Shown here: one piece after another, positions 8,712 to 17,359 of the stretch
How the letters are laid out: every line of letters starts with the position of its first letter
Position numbering within the stretch: position 1 is the first letter of the stretch
Assembly (NCBI GenBank): GCA_964619265.1
Contig: CAZUCE010000029.1
Location: 1 to 53,034 of the forward strand
Origin: CAZUCE01 sp964619265
Lineage (GTDB): Bacteria; Planctomycetota; UBA1135; GCA-002686595
Length of the DNA: 53,034 nucleotides
Direction: 5' to 3'
Made by a program: the position numbers and the translations under genes
The notes under the pieces: generated by a model
What the model saw: only the letters and a program-made list of their open reading frames with translations
Database searches by the model: none
What the model was told of the DNA's origin: nothing

Positions 8712-9671
8712 ATGGAACCCAATCTCGCAGCCCCCCGAAACGCGAACGTCCTCCCCCCGTCCGGACCGGGAGCGCTCAGCTCTCCCTATCCCCTCGCCCC
8801 GCCCGAGCTGCGCGAGGCCGCAGCCCGAATCGAAGGCCGACGCGTGGGCCTGAGCCTCATCGCTCCGGTGAAGGACGAGGTCGATAACTTGACCAACCTG
8901 GTCAACCGTGTGCTCGAGGTCTTTGCGGATCGCGAGGACATCGAGTTGATCCTGGTCGACGACGGATCCACCGATGGTTCGACCCAACTGGCCCGGGATC
9001 TGGTTCTCGAGCACACGAACGTGCGAGCCGTGATCTTCGAGAACAATCGGGGCCAGTCGGCCGCGATCACCGCCGGGTGTCGCGTCGCCCGTGGTCCCTT
9101 CGTCGCCACGCTCGACGCCGACCTCCAAAACGACCCCGGCGACTTGCCGAACATGCTCGAGCGCCTCGAGCGCGAACAAGTCGATGCGATCGTCGGCTTC
9201 CGGGTCAAGCGCAACGACAACTGGATCCGTCGCGTTTCTTCGAAACTCGCCAACCGAATTCGCAATTCGATCAGCGGCGACTCGATCCGCGACACGGGCT
9301 GCTCGCTCAAAGTCTTCCGCAACGAAGCCATCTCGGCCATTCCAATGTTTGATGGGATGCACCGCTTCCTTCCGACGTTGCTGCGCTACCACGGCTTCAC
9401 CGTCCTCGAGCAAGCGGTCAGTCATCACCCGCGCGTCGCGGGGACCTCGAAGTACGGGGTGCGCAACCGCGCCCTGCGCGCGTTCCTCGATTTGCTCGCC
9501 GTGCGCTGGATGCGCTCGCGACGCATCGAGCTGCCGATCGCTGAGGTGATCGAGCCCGCGGAGGGCCAAGGCGTGATCCAGCCCGCGAGCTTCCCGCGAA
9601 CCGCAAACGCCCACCCGGCCAGCGATCTCGCAACGACAGAGGCCGCAGAACCACGCGTCCATCGGCTTTGA
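8712..9671 (+). CDS. Family 2 glycosyltransferase (DPM1/ArnC-like)
   Basis: 319 aa GT-A enzyme. It has SLIAPVKDEVDNL at the nucleotide-binding strand, ILVDDGSTDGS, the metal-binding TLDADLQNDP, and the polyprenyl-phosphate glycosyltransferase block DTGCSLKVFRNEAI...FDGMHRFLPTLL followed by VSHHPRVAGTSKYG. These enzymes transfer a sugar to an undecaprenyl-phosphate-type carrier. No C-terminal transmembrane pair is seen, so it may be membrane-associated. The stop overlaps the start of the LAB_N gene (TTGA), so the two are translationally coupled and probably act together in envelope glycolipid modification. Confidence 0.88.
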   Translation: MEPNLAAPRNANVLPPSGPGALSSPYPLAPPELREAAARIEGRRVGLSLIAPVKDEVDNLTNLVNRVLEVFADREDIELILVDDGSTDGSTQLARDLVLEHTNVRAVIFENNRGQSAAITAGCRVARGPFVATLDADLQNDPGDLPNMLERLEREQVDAIVGFRVKRNDNWIRRVSSKLANRIRNSISGDSIRDTGCSLKVFRNEAISAIPMFDGMHRFLPTLLRYHGFTVLEQAVSHHPRVAGTSKYGVRNRALRAFLDLLAVRWMRSRRIELPIAEVIEPAEGQGVIQPASFPRTANAHPASDLATTEAAEPRVHRL

Positions 9672-10303
9672 TTGGAGCCCTCGTCGTCGCGACTGGCTGG
9701 GTTGGCCAGGGGCTGTTCTTCTCCCGCGCGCTCGTGCAGTGGTTGCACTCCGAACGGGCCGGCCGGAGCGTGGCGCCCGCCTCTTACTGGTGGATGTCCC
9801 TGGTCGGAACCCTGTTGGTCGGCCTGTATGCCGTCTGGCGCGGCGAGTCGATTCTGCTGAGTGTCTTCGCGATCAACTCAGGGATTTACCTGCGCAACTT
9901 GCTGCTCAGCTATCCGAGCATGCAGCGGCTGCGCCTCCCGCTGCCGCTAGCCGCCGCCATCTCCTTCGGCGCAGGACTCGCGCTCATGGGGTCCGGAGCC
10001 TTCGAGCCTCGCCCGATCCCCGGCGCGGCGAAGGTTTGGTACACCGTCGGGGCCCTTGGCACGGCCTTTTGGGGTTCGCGCTTCCTGCTGCAATGGTGGC
10101 TGTCCGAACGCGCTGGGCGCAGCCAATTCCCGCGCTCTTTTTGGTGGACCAGCCTGATCGGCAACGGGCTGCTCCTGGCGTACGCGCTGCGCGTGGGCGA
10201 CCCGCTGTTCATCGCCGGTTTCCTGATCGGACCGTTCGCGCAGATCCGCAACTTGATGCTGCACGCCCGCCGCCCGGACGCCGAAGGAGCGACCGCGGCC
10301 TGA
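9668..10303 (+). CDS. Duplicated lipid A biosynthesis N-terminal (LAB_N) domain membrane protein
   Basis: 211 aa, multiple membrane helices. The LAB_N motif occurs twice: residues about 14-75 (FFSRALVQWLHSERAGRS, SYWWMSLVGTL) and about 135-195 (FWGSRFLLQWWLSERAGRS, SFWWTSLIGNG). It is therefore an internal tandem duplication of the small membrane domain found beside lipid A modification enzymes. The start is a TTG at 9668 sharing 4 bp with the glycosyltransferase stop. It is likely a membrane partner or flippase-like component for the glycosyltransferase product (inference). Confidence 0.85.
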   Translation: MIGALVVATGWVGQGLFFSRALVQWLHSERAGRSVAPASYWWMSLVGTLLVGLYAVWRGESILLSVFAINSGIYLRNLLLSYPSMQRLRLPLPLAAAISFGAGLALMGSGAFEPRPIPGAAKVWYTVGALGTAFWGSRFLLQWWLSERAGRSQFPRSFWWTSLIGNGLLLAYALRVGDPLFIAGFLIGPFAQIRNLMLHARRPDAEGATAA

Positions 10304-10323
10304 GCGCCGGATCGCGTGGCGCC

Positions 10324-11241
10324 CTACCAGCCGTTCGGGCCGGCGCCGGACTGGAATCCGCCCTTTGCGAATTCAGCACCCGGATCTTCGGGGGTGTTGC
10401 GTCGCAGGTAACTGTCCACGATCTCCGCGACGAAGTCGTCCACGGCTGAGGCGCTGTCGAGCAAGCGCGACGGACCGCCGGGGACGCGGCCGCTTCCGGG
10501 CGAACCTGCGGGGAGGTCGACTTCGGCAACCGGTTCGTTCTCGATGCGGTAGGCGATGCCGCGGTGCGTGCGTTGACCTTCCACCCGCTCATCGAGCCCC
10601 GAAAGGCGGCGGCGCAGCAACTCGGCCAAGCGCGTGTGTTCGGGCCCGATCTCGACCGGGGACATCGAGGATGTTGTAGATTCGCGAACGGGGCCGACAA
10701 CCCGGTCCAAGAAGGTGGTTTGACGCCCCTGGCTGCGCAGGCTCTTCAGCTCGTAAGCCTCGACTCCCAGGGAAACCAGCGGGCTCAGCCGGCGACGAGT
10801 GCGTTCGCTGAACAGGTCGGCGACGACCAGGTAGCGCGTGGCGAGCGCTCCGTCGAGCCGGGCAGCTTGGGACGAGCAGGCGCGCAGGTGACGCAGCAGC
10901 GGCTCGCGATTGCGTTCGACGAATTCCATGGACTCGAGCGCCCGCACCGGAGCGGTTTCGCCGTCCCCCGGCGCCAGCGCCACAAGAACCAGAGCGCCCG
11001 CGCGGTCGACGCCGACCAAGTGCACGTGGGTGCGATCCGCGATTTCGAGGGTGCGGTCCAGCAGCTCAAAGCCTGGGACGACCTGGGCTAACCCAAACTC
11101 GAGCACCGCTTCGATCGACTCGCCAGGCGATCCGGAAGTGGCTCGGGGTCCTCCGGAGAAGCCCGAACGAATCTGAGGAGAACCGGACCCCGTTGGGAGT
11201 TCGTGCGCGAGGTCGGGGTCAAGAGAAGCGGCAGACGACAT
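10324..11241 (-). CDS. Hypothetical protein, possible inactive nuclease-fold domain
   Basis: 305 aa, no signal or membrane segment, no firm family. The middle (about residues 45-175) alternates strands and helices as IEAVLEFGL, VHLVGVDRAGALVLVALA, ALESMEFVERNREPLLRHL and ATRYLVVADLFSERT. This loosely recalls the NucS/DUF91-type restriction-endonuclease fold (D followed by a strand). However, the usual ExK pair reads VALAPG here, so an active nuclease is unlikely. The C terminus is low-complexity, rich in Gly, Pro and Ser. ATG at 11241, 9 bp downstream of ruvC on the same strand, so probably cotranscribed with it. Confidence 0.6.
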   Translation of the reverse strand: MSSAASLDPDLAHELPTGSGSPQIRSGFSGGPRATSGSPGESIEAVLEFGLAQVVPGFELLDRTLEIADRTHVHLVGVDRAGALVLVALAPGDGETAPVRALESMEFVERNREPLLRHLRACSSQAARLDGALATRYLVVADLFSERTRRRLSPLVSLGVEAYELKSLRSQGRQTTFLDRVVGPVRESTTSSMSPVEIGPEHTRLAELLRRRLSGLDERVEGQRTHRGIAYRIENEPVAEVDLPAGSPGSGRVPGGPSRLLDSASAVDDFVAEIVDSYLRRNTPEDPGAEFAKGGFQSGAGPNGW

Positions 11242-11250
11242 GGATCGAAC

Positions 11251-11865
11251 CTAGCGAGGCAGGGCTGAAATCGGAAGTCCTAGCGGGCTGCGGGACCGCA
11301 GCCAGGCCAGCGCAAGGGCTAGAGCGTCGGTTGCATCGTGCGGGCTGCCCGACAGGTCGAGCCCGAGCTCGAGTCCGACCATGTGGGCCACCTGGCTCTT
11401 TTCGGCTCCGCCGTTGCCCACCACGATGCGCTTCATCGAGGCCGGTGTGATCTCGGCCACCTGAAGGCCGCGGCGAGCTGCGCTGGCGAGGACCAGGCCC
11501 CGTCCTTCGCCCAGACGCAAGGCGCTGTGGACGTTTCGGCCGATGAAGGCTCGCTCGACGACCACCACGGCTGGCTGAATCGCATCGAGCACTTCTTCGA
11601 TGCCGCATAGAAGGTCCCCAAGGCGTTCAGGCGCCGGGCGCGAGGCCTTGGAGCGCACCCTGCCGGCCTCGACCATACGGAACTGACGGCCGTCGAGGCG
11701 GATCGCGCCGTAGCCAATCACCTGGGTGCCCGGGTCGACCCCGAGCACGACGCCAGGCCCGAGGTCTTCGGTAGCCGGTCCCGCCGAAGCCGTGCGAGGC
11801 GCAGCGCGAGGTGCCCCCGGCGCGGCGCTCGGTGGACTTCCGGAGCGATCGGGAGCAGCGGCCAT
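11251..11865 (-). CDS. ruvC: Crossover junction endodeoxyribonuclease RuvC
   Basis: 204 aa Holliday-junction resolvase. The acidic catalytic residues of the RNase H-like fold are visible: VVLGVDPGTQVIGYG (Asp), VVVERAFIG (Glu) and HDATDALALAL (two Asp). The first 30 or so residues are an extra Pro/Ala-rich extension before the first strand, so a later start is possible, although ATG at 11865 is the only ATG. ruvA and ruvB are not adjacent. It is divergent from ispD. Confidence 0.93.
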   Translation of the reverse strand: MAAAPDRSGSPPSAAPGAPRAAPRTASAGPATEDLGPGVVLGVDPGTQVIGYGAIRLDGRQFRMVEAGRVRSKASRPAPERLGDLLCGIEEVLDAIQPAVVVVERAFIGRNVHSALRLGEGRGLVLASAARRGLQVAEITPASMKRIVVGNGGAEKSQVAHMVGLELGLDLSGSPHDATDALALALAWLRSRSPLGLPISALPR

Positions 11866-12000
11866 GGAGCGCAGCGTACGCTGGTGCGATCGGCGCTCTC
11901 AAGCGCGAACCAGCTCCCCCTGCCCCCGATCCCTTCCGTGGTCCAACGCCGCGAGTCCTCGCCCCCCCCGAGCGACCTGAGACCGAAAACGAGCGCCTCG

Positions 12001-12696
12001 ATGGTCGTTGTGGCCGCCGGTTCCGCGACTCGTATGGGGCCCCAGACCGAGCGCAAGCCACTGCTCGAGCTAGGCGGTCGCCCGCTGTTGATCGCAACCC
12101 TCGAGCGCCTGTCGCGCGCCGAGTCGATCGCTGAACTGGTCGTCGTCGCCCACGCAGACGACACGCAGCGCATCGCCGGGGTGATCGAATCGGCTGGGCT
12201 CGGCCCTCCGGTATGCGTCGTCGCCGGTGGCGCGACCCGCACGGCCTCGGTGCGCTGCGGGGTTGCGGCCTGCCATCCAAGCTCGCGCGTCATCGGCGTT
12301 CACGACGGTGCGCGGCCCTTCGCGGATCCGAAGCTCGTCGAACGCTGCTTGCGCGAAGCTGCCGAACACGGCGCCGCCCTGCTGGCGACCCCGGTGACCG
12401 ACACGTTGCACCGCTCGCACGCAGACGATCCCGAGCTCGCGGCAAGCACGGTCGATCGCGAAGACCTGTGGGCTGCGCAAACCCCCCAGTGCTTTCGAGC
12501 CACCGAATTTCGCGAGCTGCTCGGCACGCTGAAGGGCGCTGCGCAGGCCACCGATGACGTCGGGCTCTGGCAAGCCGCTGGCCGCAGCGCACGCCTCGTA
12601 CCTTCGACGCCGGACAACTTCAAGATTACGCGTCCCGACGATCTCCTTCGAGCTCGCGCCCTGCTTGCGAACCTCGATTCACCGACCGCTTCCTAG
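12001..12696 (+). CDS. ispD: 2-C-methyl-D-erythritol 4-phosphate cytidylyltransferase
   Basis: 231 aa from the ATG at 12001, the usual length. It makes CDP-methylerythritol in the non-mevalonate isoprenoid pathway. Motifs: VVVAAGSATRMG (CTP-binding loop), KPLLELGGRPLL, GGATRTASVRCG, VIGVHDGARPF, DLWAAQTPQCFR and NFKITRPDDL. Earlier in-frame starts (GTG 11938, 11884) would add a Pro/Ser-rich leader and crowd the divergent ruvC promoter. ispF follows 25 bp downstream, so this is an ispD-ispF unit. Confidence 0.93.
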   Translation: MVVVAAGSATRMGPQTERKPLLELGGRPLLIATLERLSRAESIAELVVVAHADDTQRIAGVIESAGLGPPVCVVAGGATRTASVRCGVAACHPSSRVIGVHDGARPFADPKLVERCLREAAEHGAALLATPVTDTLHRSHADDPELAASTVDREDLWAAQTPQCFRATEFRELLGTLKGAAQATDDVGLWQAAGRSARLVPSTPDNFKITRPDDLLRARALLANLDSPTAS

Positions 12697-12721
12697 CGGC
12701 TCTCCCCTCCCGAGTCTTCTT

Positions 12722-13204
12722 ATGTCGAGCGACCTGCGCGTCGGAACCGGCTTCGACGTCCACCGTTTGGTGCCCGGACGGCCGTGCATTCTGGGCGGTA
12801 TCGAACTCCCCCACGAAACCGGACCGTCCGGCCACAGCGACGGCGATGCCGTGCTGCACGCGCTGGCCGACGCCTTGCTCGGCGCGGCGGGACTGGATGA
12901 CCTGGGGACCTTGTTTCCTGACACCGATCCGCGCTTCCAAAACGCCGACTCGGCCGAACTCCTGCGGGAGAGCCTCGAGCGCGTTCGCGAGCGGGGCTTC
13001 GCGCCGGTGAACGTCGATCTGGTCATCGCGACCGAGGGTCCGCGCATCGCGCCGCACCGCGCCCGCATGCGGGCGCGACTAGCCGAACTGCTGGGCCTCG
13101 AGCCAGAATGCGTCAACGTGAAGGGCAAGACCTTCGAAGGCCTCGGCGCGCTAGCCGGCGGCGCGGGCGTCGCCGTGCAGGCCGTATGCCTCCTCTCCCG
13201 CTAG
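12722..13204 (+). CDS. ispF: 2-C-methyl-D-erythritol 2,4-cyclodiphosphate synthase
   Basis: 160 aa. It cyclises CDP-ME-2-phosphate in isoprenoid synthesis. Zinc ligands are present in GFDVHRL (Asp, His) and GHSDGDAVLHALADALLGA (His), with the TLFPDTDPRF, VNVDLVIATEGPRIAPH and VNVKGKTFEGLG blocks. I used the ATG at 12722 (MSSDLRVGTGFDVH), since the longer frame from 12554 overlaps ispD. It ends 17 nt before palindromic element copy 1. Confidence 0.95.
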   Translation: MSSDLRVGTGFDVHRLVPGRPCILGGIELPHETGPSGHSDGDAVLHALADALLGAAGLDDLGTLFPDTDPRFQNADSAELLRESLERVRERGFAPVNVDLVIATEGPRIAPHRARMRARLAELLGLEPECVNVKGKTFEGLGALAGGAGVAVQAVCLLSR

Positions 13205-13221
13205 GCCAGTGAGTCCGCACC

Positions 13222-13379
13222 CCGACCCGCGGACGGCTAGACCGGTGATACGGTGCCAGAGCAAAATGCACCGCTGAGGCACCGGCAGCGAAGCTGCCGG
13301 GCCGCGGCTTTGCCGCGGCTGCCTCAGCGGTGCATTTTGCTCTGGCACCGTATCACCGGTCTAGCCGTCCGCGGGTCGG
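13222..13379. repeat. Cloverleaf palindromic element, copy 1
   Basis: A 158-bp element in which every base except two triloops can pair. The outer arms are a perfect 60-bp inverted repeat (13222-13281 with 13320-13379). They enclose two abutting 19-nt hairpins: 13282-13300 (CCGGCAGC-GAA-GCTGCCGG) and 13301-13319 (GCCGCGGC-TTT-GCCGCGGC). It fills the gap between the convergent ispF stop (13204) and ABC exporter stop (13388). It shares the arm core TGCCAGAGCAAAATGCACCG with the copies at 27263 and 29416. It could end transcription from both sides, but no T tract follows the stem. I recognise no named family. Confidence 0.93.
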
Positions 13380-13387
13380 CGGCCAAA

Positions 13388-15265
13388 TCACCGGTCTAGC
13401 TGCAGACCGTGTAAGCGTGCGTAGGTCCCGCCGCGTTCGAGCAGCTCGGCGTGGGTGCCGATCTCGACCAACCGGCCACCTTCCAACACCGCGATCCGGT
13501 CCGCGCCTCGGATCGTCGACAACCGATGCGCAATGACCAGCACGGTCCGGTCCGCCATCAACTCGTCGAGGGCGCGCTGCACGTCCTTTTCAGACTCGCT
13601 ATCCAAGGCCGAGGTAGCCTCGTCCAAAAGCAAAAGCGGCGCCTGCTTCAAGACCGCTCGCGCGATCGCGATTCGTTGCCGTTGACCACCGGACAAGCGC
13701 GAGCCAGCATCGGCCACGTCGGTGTCGTAACCGGACGGCAGCGAAACAATGAAGTCATGGATTTGCGCGGCCTGTGCGGCTGCCTCGACTTCGCTTTGGC
13801 TAGCGTCCGGCTTGCCGTACCGGATGTTCTCTCCAATCGTCGTGTGGAACAGGAACGGGACCTGCCCGACCATCCCAATCTGTGCGATCCAGTCGTCGGT
13901 CGAGTATTCGCGCAGGTCGTGCCCGCCCACAAAGACCTGACCCTCGGTTGGGTCGAGAAAGCGCGCCACCAGATCCATGGAGGTGCTCTTGCCGCTGCCG
14001 GAGGGTCCTACCAACGCCAGCGTTTCCCCAGGCCGCACGTGGAGATCCAGATTTTGGAGCGCGTATCCGCCCTGCTCGCCGGTCGGGTCCTCGTAGCGGT
14101 AGCTGACACCGCGGAACTCGATCCCTGCGCCGACACCGGAGAACGGTACGGGAACGTCGGGCTCGAGCAGGTCGACCTCTTCGTCCAGCAATTCCTGGAG
14201 ACGCTCCGCGGCGCCCATCGACTCCTGGAGTTTGGTCACCCCTTGAGTCGCGCGCCGCAGGTGGTTGTAGGCCTGGGCTACGGAGAGGAAGAACATCGAC
14301 ATCTCCGCGGCGCCAAGCTCCTGGTCCTCGCGATTGATCACGAACCAACCGATCACAACCAATAGCGCGCCGAGCCCCAGGTTCGAGGTCAAGGTTGAGG
14401 TCGCGCGCGTCAAGGCGATCGACCGCACCATTTTCATCGACTGGCGCAGGAATTCCTGATTGAGCGCCCCATAGCGCGCCAGCTCTCGCTCCTCGGCCCG
14501 GAACGCCTTCACGGTCCGCACGCCCTGGAACATCTGAGTCATGGCCTGGACCGACACGCCGAGCGAGTTCAGCGAGCGGCGCGATCCCTTTCGCACCTTG
14601 CGCGAAAGCACAGCGATCGGGAACGCCAGCGCCACCAGCGCAATCAGCAGAACGATCAACAGGTCGGGCGCGACCCAAACCGCGATCCCAAGGTAGGTCA
14701 GCGCGAGGGCTGGCTCCTGGATCAACTCGCGTAGCAAGACGTCCATGGACTGGAGCGTCAGCTGCACGTCGGCCGAGATGCGACTGAGGAGGTCTCCAAA
14801 TTCGCGCTTGCCGTGATAGCGCATCGAGAGCGACATCAGGTGCTTCGCAATTCGCTGCCGGAGCTCGACGACCAGCGTGTAGGCCACCCACCGCGAGACC
14901 AGGAGGAAGGCGTATTGCGCGAGAGCGGAAAGAACTCCGAGCGCGACCAGGGCCGTAGCCACGGCGATTAGCAGCCGGTTCTGTTCGTCCTCAATCCCTG
15001 TAAAGAGCTGAACGAATCGGTCGAACAGCTCGCGAAGCGTCTCGCCCGCGGCTTCAGGCCCGATCCCCTCGACCTCTTCACCTGGAAACAGCACCTCGAA
15101 CAGCGGCCCGAGAAGTAGGACCGGCGCGGCTTGCCCGAAGGAGGTTAGGGAACCCAGCAGAACAGCCAGCGCGATCGCCCCCAGCTTGGGGGTCAAGTGC
15201 GGGCGAACCAGCCGAACGAACTGCCCGACACCCTTCGGGCGGAGCTTGGCTTTCGAGGCTGTCAT
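13388..15265 (-). CDS. ABC exporter, fused permease and ATPase (MsbA/BmrA-like)
   Basis: 625 aa type IV ABC half-transporter working as a homodimer. Residues 1-350 form the six-helix membrane domain with coupling-type SMRYHGKREFGDLLSRIS. An ATPase domain follows, with Walker A GPSGSGKST, Q-loop MVGQVPFLFHTTIGENI, signature LSGGQRQRIAIARA, Walker B LLLLDEATSAL and H-loop AHRLST. It exports lipid, lipid A-like or drug substrates; the sequence does not tell which. ATG at 15265. Its last codons (CTAGACCGGTGA) are repeated inside the arm of the adjacent palindrome. Confidence 0.92.
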   Translation of the reverse strand: MTASKAKLRPKGVGQFVRLVRPHLTPKLGAIALAVLLGSLTSFGQAAPVLLLGPLFEVLFPGEEVEGIGPEAAGETLRELFDRFVQLFTGIEDEQNRLLIAVATALVALGVLSALAQYAFLLVSRWVAYTLVVELRQRIAKHLMSLSMRYHGKREFGDLLSRISADVQLTLQSMDVLLRELIQEPALALTYLGIAVWVAPDLLIVLLIALVALAFPIAVLSRKVRKGSRRSLNSLGVSVQAMTQMFQGVRTVKAFRAEERELARYGALNQEFLRQSMKMVRSIALTRATSTLTSNLGLGALLVVIGWFVINREDQELGAAEMSMFFLSVAQAYNHLRRATQGVTKLQESMGAAERLQELLDEEVDLLEPDVPVPFSGVGAGIEFRGVSYRYEDPTGEQGGYALQNLDLHVRPGETLALVGPSGSGKSTSMDLVARFLDPTEGQVFVGGHDLREYSTDDWIAQIGMVGQVPFLFHTTIGENIRYGKPDASQSEVEAAAQAAQIHDFIVSLPSGYDTDVADAGSRLSGGQRQRIAIARAVLKQAPLLLLDEATSALDSESEKDVQRALDELMADRTVLVIAHRLSTIRGADRIAVLEGGRLVEIGTHAELLERGGTYARLHGLQLDR

Positions 15266-15289
15266 GGGCGGAGGATACGGGGCCGCTAC

Positions 15290-15336
15290 CCGAGAAAGAA
15301 AGCGGGCCGGCCTTCGCGCGTCGCAAAGGCCGGCCC
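15290..15336 (-). terminator. Intrinsic terminator after the PpiC-like gene
   Basis: A perfect 11-bp stem (GGGCCGGCCTT at 15304-15314 with its complement at 15326-15336, 11-nt loop) lies 25 nt past the stop at 15362. On the minus strand it is followed by the T-rich run GCTTTCTTTCTCG. It separates the PpiC-like gene from the ABC exporter. Confidence 0.75.
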
Positions 15337-15361
15337 GGCGCTCTCGAGTCCCGGAGGCTCG

Positions 15362-17092
15362 TCAGCTGGAGGTTGCCGCCTGATAGAGGTCGTCGGCGAA
15401 CTGGTTGAGGCGGTCCGCCACGAAGTCCTGGCGCACCATGCTCTTGAAGTTCTCGTCCTCGAGCCCGCGACGAGTACTCGGCGGCACGCGGCGTACGACG
15501 CGCACGATGTAGTAGCCGTGCTTGCCCAGGAAGGGGCCGTCCACTTCTCCTTGCTCCATATGGAAGAAGATCTCGTCGACAATCGAGCTGCCGCGCAGGT
15601 AGGTCGAGAAGTCGCTCTCGCCCATCATCTGCAGCATCTCATTGCGGTTGCGCTGGCCGAAGCGACCCTTGTTCTTGAGCTTCTGCGGCTGCTGCTGGGC
15701 AGACGGGTTGGTCGGAGCCGGCGGGTCCCAGAAGTCCGAGTGCTCCTCAAGCAGCTCGTCCCAGTTTTCACCACCAGCGGCCACCAGCTCGTCGACTACC
15801 GCCAAGGCTTCCTCGGCGGCGGCTTCCCAGCCGCCTTCGATCCAGCGGTTCTTCGGGAAGTCAAAAGCACTGATCAGAATGATCTCGGGCTCGACCTGGG
15901 TCAGGTTGATGATGTGGCCGGCGCGCTGCTCTACGTGGGCGGTCAGGGTTTCGTCGTTGATCTCGTCCGCGAGCATGTTCTCGAAGCTCGCCGTCAGCCG
16001 GTAGTGCTGGGTGTAGCTCTCCATGGAGGGGAAGCCACGGAAGGTCATCGCAACCGCCTCGAGCGGGAAAAGGCTCCCGGTGTTCTCTTCGACATGCGCC
16101 CCCCAGACGTCGTCCCAGCTTTCGCCTTCGAGCCAAGCGCCCTTCGAGCGCAGAGTCTGCTCGACCAGCGCGTTCTTGATCAGCCACATCTCCGCGTCGG
16201 CGATGTCAGAATCGGTGAGCCTCGGAGCGATCCTCTCAAACACGTCCTCGGTGAGGATGTCGGTGCCGTTGATACGCATAGCGATCTCGGCCGGCAGACC
16301 GTCGGAGGCCGTTTCGATCGAAGCGGCTCCGTTGAGGGCTCCGCGGACTTGCTGGCGCATCAGCATGTCGAACATGCCGCGGCTAGCCTTCGCTTGGGCG
16401 CGCTCCTCTTCGGTCTGTTCGGCCTCAAGCGCCTTGCGCTCCTCATAGCCTGCTTGCAGATCGGTTACGAACGACTCGGTGAGGCTCGCCTTCAAGGCCT
16501 CCGTCGTCAGCGCCGGCCACTCGTTCGGATTGTCCGGAAGGAACACGAGGTCAAACAGCTTGCTCTGCCGCGTCAAGGACGGAAGGTTCGCTACATCAAT
16601 CCCGTTGCTGGTGAGGACGTCCTCCTCGGACAAGGTGGGGTATTGCTCCTTGACTTGTCTGAAGGTGTCGGCAATCGCCTGGTCAATCTCGGCCTGTGTA
16701 ACCCCGAAGCGCTCCGGGGGAATCCCGGCGGCGAGCTGAGCGTTCATCTCGGCGCTGATAAACACGTCGAGCTTCTTGGACTCAAGTTCGGCGCGGCCGA
16801 ATTGATAGACAAGCTGACGGCGAACGCTAGCGGCCGGAATTGAAATCGGCGCGGCGGGCACCGCGTCCGCGGGGAGCGCGCGCGCTAGGGTCTCGAGGTC
16901 GATCTCCACCGCGCTGATCTCGGGCAGCTCGACCTTGGCAGCGGACGCCGCCCTCGGAGCCACGGGAGAAGCAGAGTTCGAAGCCGAGGGCACCATGGCC
17001 TTAGGGGCTTCCTGAGCCGGAGTAGCTACGGGCTCCTGGAGCGGAGTGAGAGGAAGGAGCGCCGCGAACAGCGCGGTGGTGCCGAAGATCAT
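15362..17092 (-). CDS. Periplasmic PpiC/SurA-like peptidyl-prolyl isomerase family protein
   Basis: 576 aa. A hydrophobic N-terminal segment (FGTTALFAALLPL) suggests export; an Ala/Pro-rich linker follows. Residues about 95-260 are helical (SurA-N-like, with ERFGVTQAEIDQAIADTF). The C-terminal part ends in the typical parvulin finish GEVDGPFLGKHGYYIVRVVRR. The parvulin region is interrupted by a Pro/Gln-rich insert (around residues 465-485), so catalysis is uncertain. It is probably an envelope folding factor. ATG at 17092; an intrinsic terminator follows. Confidence 0.65.
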   Translation of the reverse strand: MIFGTTALFAALLPLTPLQEPVATPAQEAPKAMVPSASNSASPVAPRAASAAKVELPEISAVEIDLETLARALPADAVPAAPISIPAASVRRQLVYQFGRAELESKKLDVFISAEMNAQLAAGIPPERFGVTQAEIDQAIADTFRQVKEQYPTLSEEDVLTSNGIDVANLPSLTRQSKLFDLVFLPDNPNEWPALTTEALKASLTESFVTDLQAGYEERKALEAEQTEEERAQAKASRGMFDMLMRQQVRGALNGAASIETASDGLPAEIAMRINGTDILTEDVFERIAPRLTDSDIADAEMWLIKNALVEQTLRSKGAWLEGESWDDVWGAHVEENTGSLFPLEAVAMTFRGFPSMESYTQHYRLTASFENMLADEINDETLTAHVEQRAGHIINLTQVEPEIILISAFDFPKNRWIEGGWEAAAEEALAVVDELVAAGGENWDELLEEHSDFWDPPAPTNPSAQQQPQKLKNKGRFGQRNRNEMLQMMGESDFSTYLRGSSIVDEIFFHMEQGEVDGPFLGKHGYYIVRVVRRVPPSTRRGLEDENFKSMVRQDFVADRLNQFADDLYQAATSS

Positions 17093-17359
17093 GGCGATTG
17101 GGTGGGTGCGAGGCAGACGAGAGGAGGAAATGGCCCTGCTCGAGGGCGAGCGGAGGCCGGAGGCTGACCCTGAGCGAGCAAGCTCTGGTCCTACGCCCGC
17201 TGGAGGCGGAGAGTTGGAATGAATAGAGCCTAAACCGGGTCCGCGGAAGCTCGCCCGAGCCGGAATTCGAGGGCGAGGAGTCTAACGACCCTCGGGCCCA
17301 GGCAGGCCTCCCCCGTTAGGATCCGGCCCGCGGTCTCTCGAACCCGGCCGCGCCCCCCC

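Noticed and set aside
13222..13379. Reading the cloverleaf elements as ordinary Rho-independent terminators
   Set aside because: Stems of 51-69 bp with no T tract, conserved core and an internal double hairpin do not fit. They may still stop transcription, but that is not their whole description.
15197..16843. 548-codon open frame antisense to the PpiC-like gene
   Set aside because: Same reason: it mirrors the minus-strand gene, spans its terminator and shows no domain.
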